Assembly: GCA_013407085.1 (NCBI GenBank)
Contig: JACCGJ010001298.1
Coordinates: forward strand, 18,064-82,063
From: Atriophallophorus winterbourni
Taxonomy: Eukaryota; Platyhelminthes; Trematoda; Plagiorchiida; Microphallidae
DNA length: 64,000 bases
Direction of reading: 5' to 3'
The notes beneath the pieces were generated by a model. That model had not been told where the DNA came from, searched no databases, and saw nothing but the letters and a program-made list of their open reading frames with translations. Of this stretch, positions 55,484 to 64,000 are shown one piece after another (positions within the stretch are counted from its first letter, which is position 1; each line of letters starts with the position of its first letter). Position numbers and translations under genes: made by a program.

Positions 55484-55770
55484 ATTCCATTTTATAGATA
55501 AACTTAATCTGCTTCCTTCCTCCTCCTTCCTTAAGGTGTCCACACTTTCACATCAAATGTTAAACATGAATCGCCTGTTGAGAATGTTAAAGCAGTTAAG
55601 TGAGAGTCTTCAATGGGGTCAATTAAGGTGTATGGCACTCAAACACGACCATTTTGCTCTAACACTCTCAACAGGCGATTCATGTTTACCACTTGAAGTG
55701 AAAGTGCGGACACTTTAAGCAAGGTCAATTTGCTTCGCCAACTAAAGTTTGTCTATAAAATGAAAGTCAA
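55484..55770. promoter_or_regulatory. palindromic bidirectional promoter region, copy B
   Basis: Left arm 55,484-55,593 and right arm 55,656-55,770 are imperfect inverted repeats. Strongest match: TGTTAAACATGAATCGCCTG (55,558) against the reverse of CAGGCGATTCATGTTTACCA (55,672). TTTTATA at 55,490-55,496 (TATAAAA on the minus strand) mirrors TATAAAA at 55,754-55,760 on the plus strand. Similarity continues past each TATA box towards the predicted 5' UTR (GAGATTTG-GGAGAG). Confidence 0.7.
55754..55760 (+). promoter_or_regulatory. TATA box of mini-gene copy B
   Basis: TATAAAA 41-47 bases before the ATG at 55,801, leaving room for a start site about 25-30 bases downstream and a 5' UTR of only 10-20 bases. 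Confidence 0.6.
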
Positions 55771-55800
55771 CGAGCCGAGATTTGAGGAGAGATTGTGAGC

Positions 55801-55986
55801 ATGATCCGATTCGAAATTGCATCGATTGTTAAATCACTATCTTACTTGCTAATGCTGCAATGGATGATGGCGCAAATGGTTGCCGGAATGGAGCGCGACG
55901 ATGATGACTTCGATGTTGACAAACGTTCTCCACCGGATTTCATAGTGAATGCTTTAGACAAAGCACTTCGTAAGTTAGGCGTTTGA
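55801..55986 (+). CDS. predicted secreted prepropeptide mini-gene, copy B
   Basis: Encodes the same 61 residues as copies A and C. Nucleotide differences are confined to codon 2 (ATC/ATT), codon 6 (ATT/ATC) and codon 51 (GCT/GCC), all synonymous, whereas flanks carry indels and substitutions. ATG at 55,801 is preferred to the upstream GTG that extends the frame by two codons. The stop TGA (55,984-55,986) shares its last base with AATAAA (55,986-55,991). Composition: three acidic clusters in the propiece, Lys41-Arg42 cleavage site, tail with +3/-2 charges and hydrophobic residues every three to four positions. Family unknown. Confidence 0.6.
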   Translation: MIRFEIASIVKSLSYLLMLQWMMAQMVAGMERDDDDFDVDKRSPPDFIVNALDKALRKLGV

Positions 55987-55991
55987 ATAAA
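55986..55991 (+). terminator. polyadenylation signal of mini-gene copy B
   Basis: AATAAA overlapping the stop codon; implies a 3' UTR of perhaps 10-30 bases. Confidence 0.6.
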
Positions 55992-56054
55992 TATTTGGTA
56001 TTCAAAATTGTTTTCGTGTTTTTGAACATCTGGGGAAGCTATTTTGTTTTTATT

Positions 56055-57850
56055 GGAAGATGCCAGATACGAGCGTGAAAGGTTTGAACTACAATTGTAG
56101 GCACAATTATGAGCTAGTTAGTACTCATCCGCCACGGGTATACGGTCAACTGTAAATACACCGAGGCAAACATATCAATAAGGCCAAATCTCTCAATTGT
56201 CGAATCGTTTCGTCAAGATTAGAAAGACATACAGCGAGAGGAATACAGAGAGAAATACCGCGTCGTCGATTGCTTCACTTAAGTTGCCTGGGTGAAAAAC
56301 TTATGGGTGTAACAAAAATGTTACCACTTGATTGTTCATCCTTGATTACTAATGTACCACTACTTGAAATCGTCGACTATTTATGTGCTATTACCTTGAA
56401 ATGTTTCATCTCGCGATTCTAGTCAACACATAGTTAATACAAAATTGTACTACTTACAATGATTGTAGCAATTTCGGTTCATTAGTAAAATGTATCATCA
56501 AATCAATGGAAATTCCATTGGTTCACCTCAGGGTCATTTACTGCCGGATATTTTTATGACTGAGCTGAAGCAATTATCATTGAAGGTCGCAATATAGAGG
56601 CTCGATATGTATGTAGGTGCGCATGATATATGGTATGGTTGTTACGTATCTCATTTGCAATAAGAATTCAGATATTGGCAAATTGCTCACTGATTTTAAC
56701 AATGCTCATGAAAATATCTCATTTAAATTTGAACTGGAATATAATGAAAGTTCAGATTTTCTCGATAAGTTACTACAAGGAAGACAAGTTGAAAGATTTA
56801 GTTGATGGATGTTTCGAAAAACTACATGGGCTGGACAGTATACACTCTTCATGAGCAGGGTCCCAATGAAGATAAAAAGAAATTTGTTTGATAAATTGCG
56901 TGCAAGAACATTTCGGATTCGCTCTGAAGAGCATTTGGGTGAGGATTTTGCGCTGATGCGAAGTTTATATAGTGAATATGGTTATTCAACTCGTTTCATC
57001 GAAAGACACATGCTTACAACGTCTACAAACCGTTGCAAACAAGCCTCTGTATATTTAAATTCAATTTGAGTACGACACCGGCAAATATTTGAGCCAAAAG
57101 CTAGAATAAATAGTTAAAAAGGACCTTCATATTTGGAAAAGTGTGATTGACTTTTAACAGCAAGCCAGTAATCAAACGGCTGCTTAAAAACCGGCTACAA
57201 CGTCAGACAAACTGAATGTGCATTTACCGATGTACATGCTTATGTGGTGGGCGATACATTGGCCGTACGACCTGGAGATTGGAAAAGCGAATATCTGAAC
57301 ATTACCCATGTTGGTTGCACAAAAATGGTTCCAGGAAGGTAAACAATTTATTCCTAAAGCCAGTCCTAAATCCGCGAGTCACCTGGTGAAACCTCAGGGT
57401 GCGTCCTTGTGGTTCACACGGGACTCCATAAATTGTCAAGAAGACTTAGCAAAGGTATTTTGAGGGCGGGTGAGGCAATAGCCATCAAAATATTTAGATC
57501 GAACTTATGCGTGCAAAAACATTTGGTTTGTGATCTAGTATTTTGGAGGTGCAAAATGCATTAACGATTAGTGATAATCACGAGTTTTTGAATGATATGC
57601 CGAAATCTAACCCCCGTCACAACACAAGAGCATGAGGAGCCGAAAATATCTACGACAATAATTACAAACTCATAATATTTCGGTTTTCGAATTGATTGCA
57701 TCCGAAAGGTTCGAACGACAACTTTTTTGTGATCATTAGGATATGGAAAACGTTAGCCGCAATCAAACGATTTGTAATTTACTAATGTCGGTAAAACCAA
57801 TCCTGCGTGGCGAAGGCTTATATTGTAACCCTGGCCACTGGCAAATCAGA
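56055..57850 (+). mobile_element. Penelope-like element copy 3
   Basis: Plus strand: SSLITNVPLLEIVDYLC (56,335-56,385), MYHQINGNSIGSPQGHLLPD (56,490-56,550), decayed active-site region, ICNKNSDIGKLLTDFNNAHE (56,654-56,713), FELEYNESSDFLDKLL, FDKLRARTFRIRSEEHLGED and YGYSTRFIERHMLTTSTNR (56,890-57,030), then the GIY-YIG region at about 57,215-57,330 (YVVGDTLAVR / WRLEKR-type residues in alternate frames). Frameshifts and stops are many. The 3' flank to 57,850 is shared with copy 1. Confidence 0.82.
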
Positions 57851-58225
57851 TTGAAGTTACAACCGAGACACACATGTTGAGGATCAATATTCTGACCCGT
57901 TTAACAATCCCGTCTAACAATCTGTTTGTCCGTCGATATATATTCTCGCAGTGCACTGTGCTCTTTAGGTTACCGCTAATCCACACTCCAAGATCTTTTT
58001 GTAACGAGCTCCATGCTGGGTTTAAAGTTCCCAATCGATATTTCGAAGGAACATTCTTGCCAAAATGGAGCATCTTACATTTCTGTATGTTGAATGACAT
58101 GTCATTCATGACCGCCCATTTTGACACGCTGTCCAAATCAATTTGTAGTTTCTCACAATCCTCTGCAGAATTAATCGGCGTTCAAATTTTTATATCATCC
58201 GTGAACAGGACCATTTTGGACGCTG
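57846..58225 (-). mobile_element. CR1-like LINE RT fragment, minus strand
   Basis: Minus frame MNDMSFNIQKCKMLHFGKNV, LGTLNPAWSSLQKDLGVWIS and HCENIYRRTNRLLDGIVKR; near-duplicate of 46,438-46,710, including the junction with the PLE 3' end. Confidence 0.85.
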
Positions 58226-59605
58226 CAAATTATCGTCCCATCATACTTTTACCTCTTATTTCTCGAAAAGAATGATTGCACACTTTTGAATCGCATAATT
58301 TGTTTTCACCAGCACAGCATGGATATCGATATCACCGATCTTGTCTCACAAATCTTCTCATAGCTTTAGAGGATTGGACGAAGGAGTTGGATAGAAATTC
58401 TTGCATCCATGTGTAATATCTAAACATTTCAAAGGATTTTGACAGAGTCAATCATCATCTGCTTTCCAAAAACTGATGCGTTTAGGAATATGTGAACCAC
58501 TCATCTCATGGTTGTGCGACTATCTGTCATATCGCGACGCCCGAGTTAAAGTAAATGGAGTGTTATCCGATACGTTTCAAACCACCAGTGGAGTCCCACA
58601 AGGATCTGTGTTAGACCCGCTCCTCTTTCTGTTGTACATAAACGATTTACCCCCTCTTCATATCGTCCAAAATGGACCTGTTCTCGCTTGATAGGAAAAT
58701 TTGGACGCCGATTAGTTCTGCAGAGGATTGTGAGAAACTACAAATGGATTTGGATTTGTCAAAATGGGCGGTCATGAATGACATGTCATTCAACATACAA
58801 AAATGTAATATGCTCCAATTTGGCAAGAATGTTCCTTCGACATATCGATTGGGAACTGAAAACCTAGCATGGAGCTCGTTAGTAAAAGATCTTGGAGTGT
58901 GGATTAGCGGTAACTTGAAGAGCACAGTGCACTGCCAGAATATATATCGACGGGCCAACAGATTTTTAGGTATCGTTCGAAGAATATATATTCTCCCTGG
59001 TAACGTTACCAAGGATAATGAATGTCTACCTTCGCCATACGATGGAGTATGCGGTAGAGGTCTGGGCTAATTGGCTGCAAAAATATATTGCTCTCATCGA
59101 TAAAATGTACCATAGAGCAACAAAGTTAGTGAAGGGTCTTCGCAATGTTCCGTATATTGAAAGATTGCGACGTCTGGGTCTATGTGAATTTACCTAAACA
59201 AGGATACGACGCTATATTATTCTGACCTATGGAATTGTGTCTACCGAAGGACATCCACTAAAACACTTGCTTGATGTGTGTGATGGGAAAGTGACACGCG
59301 GACATACATTATCCCTTTACGTTCCAAGTTCCCGTAATGATTTTCGGCGCCATTATTTCGCCGTACGTGCTATAATTTTTATAATTCCTACCCCAACATA
59401 TGGTGCACTCTCCTTGCATTGCGATTATAAACCGAAATTGGACTTGCACTTGCAAGCGAACATCATTCGTGAGCCTTTCATTTGATATTCTCTATTGCTT
59501 TTATACTATTGAAATTTTCATGTTTTATTCATACCGTAAACATGTGGTGTTGTAAAGTATTAACTTTTTTTAACCAGAAATCCTCGAATTGTTGAATCCT
59601 TGAAT
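58222..59605 (+). mobile_element. CR1-like LINE, RT domain to 3' tail, plus strand
   Basis: DAANYRPIILLPLISRKE (58,220-58,275), SPAQHGYRYHRSCLTNLLIA (58,306-58,365), YLNISKDFDRVNHHLLSK (motif A, broken), LGICEPLISWLCDYLSYRDA, TTSGVPQGSVLDPLLFLLYI (motif B, 58,580-58,640), then ISSAEDCEKLQMDLD, MNDMSFNIQKCNMLQFGKNV and KDLGVWISGNLKSTVHC. The FADD box reads LFSLDRK, so catalysis is lost. C-terminal remnants continue to 59,485 (FKAKL-like YKPKLDLHL) and the element ends in a TTGAATCC tail at 59,593-59,610. Head-to-head with the previous minus-strand fragment of the same family. Confidence 0.88.
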
Positions 59606-59610
59606 CCTTG

Positions 59611-61583
59611 GTTCATCCCTAAGGTCGACATGTCCAAGGCTAATCGCGTTCATCCATGAATCCCACACACAAGTGAAGCCGATTGGTCAAAGGCGCTTAT
59701 TACGCACAAGTCAAATGACGGACTAACTTATATTAGCAAAACAAGGAATCACAATATTGATCCTCAACATGTGTGCCTCGGTTGTAACTTCAATCTGATT
59801 TGCCAGTTGACAGTGGTACAAAACAAGCCCTCGCCACACAGGGTTCGTTTGACTAACATTAATGAATTGCATAACGTTTCATTGCGGCTAACTTTGTCCA
59901 CATCCTAATGATCCCAAAGAAGTTGTCGTTCGAACCTTTCGGATGCAATCAATTCGAAAACCGAAATATTACGAGTTTGTAATTATCGTCGGCGATATTT
60001 TCGGCTCTTAATGCTCTTGTGTTGTGACGGGGGTTAGATTTCGGCATATCATTCAAAAACTCGTGATTATCACTAATCGTTAATGCATTTTGCACCTCCA
60101 AAATACTAGATCACAAACCAAATGTTTTTGCACGCATAAGTTCGATCTAAATATTTTGATGGCCATTGCCTCACCCGTCCTCATGATACCTTTGCTAAGT
60201 TTTCTTGACCTTTTAAGGAGTACCGCGTAAACCACAAGGAACGCACCGAGAGATTTCACCAGGTGACTCGCGGCTTTAGGATTGGCTTTAGGATTAAATT
60301 GTTTACCTTCCTGGAACCATTTTTGTGCAACCGACTTCGATAATGTTCTGACACTCGCTTTTCCAATCTCCACGTCGTACGGCCAATGTATCGCCCACCA
60401 CATGAGTAGGTACATTGGTAAATACACATTCAGTTTGTTTGACGTTGTAGCCGGTTTTTAAGCAGCCGTCTGATTACTGGTTTGTTGTTATAAGTTATTC
60501 GCACTTTTCCAAATATGAAGGTCTTTTAACTATTTATTCTAGCTTTTGGCTCAAATATTTGCTGGATTTGTCGTACTCAAATTGAATTTAATAGAGGCTT
60601 CTTTGCAACTGTTTGTAGGCGTTGCAAGCATGTGTCTTTCGATGAAACAGGTTGGATAACCATATTTACTCTATAAACTTCGTATCAGTGCAAATTCTAC
60701 AACCAAATGCTCTTCAGAGCGAATCCGACATTTTCTTGCCAGCAATTCATCAAACAAATTTCATTTTAACCTCATTGGGACCCCGCTCATAGTGTATACT
60801 GTCCAGCCCATGTCGTTTTTCGAAACATCCATCAACTCAATCTTTCAACTAGTCTTCCTTGTAGTAACTTATCGAGGAAATCTGAACGTTCATATTATTC
60901 CAGTTCGAATTTAAATGAGATATTTTCATGAGCATTGTTAAAATCAGTGAGCAATTTGCCAATATCTGAATTCTTATTGCAAATGAGATACGTAACAACC
61001 ATACCATATATCATGCGCACATACATACATATCGAGCCACTTTATTGCGTCCTTCAATGATAATTGCTTCAGCTCAGCCAAAAATATATCCGCTAGTAAA
61101 TGACCCTGAGGTGAACCAATGGAATCTCCATTGATTTGATGATACATTTCACTATTGAACCGAAATGGTACAATCATTGAAAGTAATACAAATAGTTATT
61201 TCTATGAGTTGACCGGCATCGGGACTTGAAAAATTTCAAGATCGATAATAACACAAAATAGTCGACGATTTCAAGTAGTGGTACATTAGTAATCAAGGAA
61301 GAACAATCAAGTGGTAACACTTTTGTTACACCCATAAGTTTTTCACCCAGGCAACTTAAGTGAAGCAATCGACGACGCGGTATTTCTCTCTGTATTCCTC
61401 TCGCTGTATGTCTTTCTAATCTTGACGAAACGATTCGACAATTGAGAGATTTGGCCTTATTGATATGTTTGCCTCGGTGTATTTACAGTTGACCGTAAAC
61501 CCGTGGCGGATGAGTACTTACTGGCCCAAAATTGTGCTTACAATTGTAACTCAAACCTTTCACGGTGGTATCTGGCATCTTAC
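59611..61583 (-). mobile_element. Penelope-like element copy 4 with terminal flank
   Basis: Minus strand: SSLITNVPLLEIVDYFVLLS (61,250-61,310), MYHQINGDSIGSPQGHLLAD (61,090-61,150), CAHDIWYGC at the active-site position, and the best GIY-YIG remnant of the window near 60,320-60,426: CIYQCTYSCGGRYIGRTTWR followed by LEKRVSEH. The 3' flank (59,640-60,100) matches solo fragments at 2,690-2,995 and 30,440-30,960. Frames are broken. From about 60,590 on, it is nearly identical to copy 2. Confidence 0.82.
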
Positions 61584-61651
61584 AACAAAAACAAAATAGC
61601 TTCCCCAGATGTTCAAAAACACGAAAACAATTTTGAATACCAAATATTTAT

Positions 61652-61837
61652 TCAAACGCCTAACTTACGAAGTGCTTTGTCTAAGGCATTCACTATGAAA
61701 TCCGGTGGAGAACGTTTGTCAACATCGAAGTCATCATCGTCGCGCTCCATTCCGGCAACCATTTGCGCCATCATCCATTGCAGCATTAGCAAGTAAGATA
61801 GTGATTTAACAATCGATGCGATTTCGAATCGAATCAT
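61652..61837 (-). CDS. predicted secreted prepropeptide mini-gene, copy C
   Basis: Identical at nucleotide level to copy A over the coding region, as expected for a recent duplication. Same TATAAAA and AATAAA arrangement (AATAAA at 61,647-61,652). See copy A for the protein layout. Confidence 0.6.
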   Translation of the reverse strand: MIRFEIASIVKSLSYLLMLQWMMAQMVAGMERDDDDFDVDKRSPPDFIVNALDKALRKLGV

Positions 61838-61877
61838 GCTTACAATCTCTTCTAAAATCTCGGCTCGTTGACTTTCA

Positions 61878-62146
61878 TTTTATAGACAAACTTTAGTTGG
61901 CGCAGCAAATTGACCTTGCTTAAAGTGTCCGCACTTTCACTTCAAGTGGTAAACATGAATCGCCTTTTGAGTGTTAGAGCAAAATGGTCGAGTTTGAGTG
62001 CCATACACCTTAATTGACCCCATTGAAGACTCTCACTTAACTGCTTTAACATTCTCAACAGGCGATTCATGTTTAACATTTGATGTGAAAGTGTGGACAC
62101 CTTAAGGAAGGAGGAGGAAGGAAGCAGCTTAAGTTTATCTATAAAA
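61878..62146. promoter_or_regulatory. divergent TATA boxes in an inverted repeat, copy C
   Basis: Minus-strand TATAAAA at 61,878-61,884 and plus-strand TATAAAA at 62,140-62,146 flank the same inverted arms as in copy A. Confidence 0.65.
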
Positions 62147-62337
62147 TGGAATTCAGCAAGCTTGAGATTTGTGGAGAGCTTATAAGCATTACAAGATATA
62201 TATTTGTATACATCTTAAATTTCGAGTGTTAAGCCGGATCATCCGAGGCATGGTTTTTAGGTCAAGTTGTAATTAATACTTGACCCAGAAGGTCATGTTT
62301 TCTCGGGTATGATAAGAGTCAAGTTATTCGTCGCCGA

Positions 62338-62586
62338 TTATTGATTATTTCGGTCAAGGTCATCGCGCAATAAAAATAGCAACTCGGTTGAAGATACAAC
62401 GTGAAACTTCCGTAAAATTTGCACAAACAAATATGAAAAATTGTAGTTTACGATGAAACACTTGCTTCTATCATAATTCAAAAGTACAGGCAAACATAAA
62501 TCAGATTTTCTTTGTATTAAATGATTAGCATTATTAATTACAATGTGCTCAAAACTAACATTAATGCCGTTTTGAACATCATTCAA
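62338..62586 (-). CDS. 82-codon conserved frame, second direct copy
   Basis: Same protein as 50,193-50,441; conservation here only reflects the recent duplication. No domain recognised. Confidence 0.22.
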   Translation of the reverse strand: MNDVQNGINVSFEHIVINNANHLIQRKSDLCLPVLLNYDRSKCFIVNYNFSYLFVQILRKFHVVSSTELLFLLRDDLDRNNQ

Positions 62587-63004
62587 TATATGACGTTGAT
62601 GTTAAATACATTCCGTGCATGATGTACGATTAGAGGGTACGAATTGAATGGCTGTTGAGTTATGAAATACTTATAAATAATTATTGTGAGTAAAATAATT
62701 AAATAGGGCGAAATAAACCCTTTCCGGTTCGAAGGTTGTCAGGGTTTTGGAGATAAGATCCTAATTCCAACAATTTTCTAATGGCGTGCGTCTCAGACAA
62801 CCAAGTTCAGCTCCCGTCCCGCACGTGTGGTCCCTGCGACCCTTAGGACCTATTCCTACTGATAGGAGAATGGGCGAAAGCGGCTGACGGGTGCATCAAA
62901 ACCAGGTTGCTTCTGGCAAATGATGCGGTTCTGATGAGCCTCGAATCCATGGAGTTATGTTTGCCGTGCCAAACAGCCTACTATAGCATCAGAACCGAGT
63001 AGAT

Positions 63005-64000
63005 TCGGAAGAGAACGGACTTGGACTCTAAATCAGAAGTGCATTACTGGTACCAATACGTTGGTCAAAGTTTATGCACCGACGCTCTCTGCAAAACGTT
63101 ATTTATCATAAACTCACAACAGTCCTCAAAAACTTGCTACAAAAACGGTGTAGTGGTATTGTGTAATTGTAATGCCAGAATTGTTGCGGATTACGATTCT
63201 TGGCAAAACTGTCTCAAAAGGTTCGGTGCATGTAAAACCATTTAAAATGCACAGCGGCTTTTAGAACTGCGCACACAGTTCAGTCTTTGTTACAGTAACA
63301 CTTTCTTTCAAACAAAACAACAACATACATTCTCTCAGAAACATCCTCGCTCGAAGCATTGGCATCAGCTTGATCTTATTCTCATTAGGCACACTAATAT
63401 AGGAAGCGTGCTCATCACCAGATCATATCAAATCGCAGACTGCGGCAGACTGCGGCAGACTGCATGACGATGTGCAAATGACTATTTGACTGAAATTATC
63501 CACAGTATCCAAAAAGCTGCGGATACTTGAATTTTTCACGCTGTGCGTGATGGGATCGACAGAGCCATTGGTCCAATCAAACTTAAAACGGCTCCCATTA
63601 AGTCTTTATCTGTTAACCTGATTGTCGAAAAAGCTCAGCGGATGGGAAGTTGGGTGGAGCACTTTTCGTCTCTATACTCTATTGACAGTATGGTTTTACT
63701 ACATGTACTTTAAAACTTTGAGCGGTTGCCAACCATTGAACATCTAGATACTCCCAACAATCTTGGTGAGCTCAATAGGGCAATCGATCGCTTGGCGATT
63801 AGGAAGACCCCTGGTGACGACGGAATTCCAGCCGAGCTAATCAAATGGTGTTAAACATCATTATTAGAGCCTCTCCACAATTTTGTTCTTGAGTGATGGC
63901 AGGAGGAATGTGTCATACATGAAATGCGAGACACTAAGATCTTCACGCTATTTAAGAATAAGGATGGTAGTGATGAATGGAAGAATTACAGGGGAATATG
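63005..64000 (+). mobile_element. zinc-finger LINE 5' part, cut by the window end
   Basis: Duplicate of 50,860-51,855: endonuclease remnants (HQLDLILIRHTNIGSVLI at about 63,355-63,418), the CAGACTGCGG triplet repeat and the start of the RT domain (LGELNRAIDRLAIRKTPGDD). The sequence runs off the window. Confidence 0.88.

Larger units (their letters stand above)
54745..56055 (+). other. mini-gene cassette, copy B (inverted relative to A and C)
   Basis: Reverse complement of 49,440-50,830. Similarity runs from the GC-rich end (GGCTGACGG-type block at 54,850) through the broken 82-codon frame, the palindromic promoter and the mini-gene to the PLE boundary. It differs from copies A and C by substitutions and small indels. 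Confidence 0.8.
61583..62975 (-). other. mini-gene cassette, copy C
   Basis: Direct copy of 49,440-50,830 within the duplication. Includes the divergent TATAAAA boxes (61,878-61,884 minus; 62,140-62,146 plus) and the 82-codon frame (62,338-62,586). Confidence 0.8.
60595..64000 (+). repeat. direct segmental duplication of 48,450-51,855
   Basis: Nearly identical over at least 3.4 kb at a constant offset of 12,145 bases (48,829/60,974; 49,507/61,652; 50,193/62,338; 50,876/63,021). Differences seen are scattered single bases (for example near 51,501/63,646 and 51,730/63,875). The left boundary lies inside the PLE: further left, copies 2 and 4 differ by several percent and by indels. The right boundary is beyond the window. 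Confidence 0.9.

Noticed and set aside
59640..60100. Hammerhead within the PLE terminal repeats, as reported for other PLEs
   Set aside because: CTGATTTGCCAG and ACCGGT-like bits are present but no GAAA box with a pairing stem II was found on either strand.

Overview
The window is AT-rich, intron-rich eukaryotic nuclear DNA crowded with transposable elements. The mix points to a flatworm, most likely a digenean trematode. It has many short dispersed repeats carrying hammerhead ribozymes (the arrangement known from the schistosome Sm-alpha repeat), RTE-like and CR1-like non-LTR retrotransposon fragments, Penelope-like elements (PLEs) with a GIY-YIG domain, and one host gene with large introns. 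The species cannot be named from the sequence alone.

Host gene. The only confidently recognised host gene is a cAMP-specific phosphodiesterase of the PDE4 family on the + strand. Ten exons between 21,210 and 41,092 give about 510 codons: two UCR2 exons, a variable linker exon, then the catalytic domain with all metal-binding His/Asp motifs and the purine-selective Gln, and a very short C-terminal tail. Nine exon joins keep reading phase. One intron (24,028-26,307) appears to use a GC-AG boundary. No UCR1 exon was found; a small ATG-containing exon at 11,155-11,242 has the right donor and phase to be an alternative first coding exon.

Repeats from 1 to 43 kb. Upstream DNA and PDE4 introns hold two families of hammerhead-bearing repeats. 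Family A has a perfect GTGC/GCAC stem II, family B a GGC/GCC stem II. Both lie as single copies, tandem dimers/trimers and one five-unit array (42.1-43.0 kb). They are interspersed with about ten 3'-truncated copies of a LINE with a C-terminal CxxC...HxxxC zinc finger, 3' ends of CR1-like LINEs with short-period tails, and a fold-back element at 34.3-34.5 kb.

43.7 kb to the end is a nested, duplicated transposon landscape. Four degenerate PLE copies alternate in orientation (+,-,+,-). Three of them adjoin a 1.3-1.4 kb cassette that carries an intact 61-codon intronless mini-gene. The mini-gene encodes a predicted secreted prepropeptide: hydrophobic leader, acidic spacer, Lys-Arg site and a 19-residue amphipathic tail. 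It has a TATAAAA box 41-47 bases before the ATG and an AATAAA that overlaps the stop codon. Upstream, a large inverted repeat places a second, divergent TATAAAA about 260 bases away. The three copies encode identical proteins and differ only by three synonymous changes. Two of them lie in a nearly identical direct duplication with a constant offset of 12,145 bases that runs to the end of the window; the middle copy is inverted. Between the arms lie a zinc-finger LINE with endonuclease and reverse transcriptase remnants (50.9-53.3 kb), a CR1-like endonuclease domain (53.3-54.3 kb) and CR1-like RT fragments (46.4-47.8 and 57.8-59.6 kb). All of these LINE and PLE open frames are broken.

The best candidate for an undescribed system is the triplicated secreted-peptide mini-gene with its palindromic bidirectional promoter, followed by the two hammerhead repeat families and their tandem arrays.
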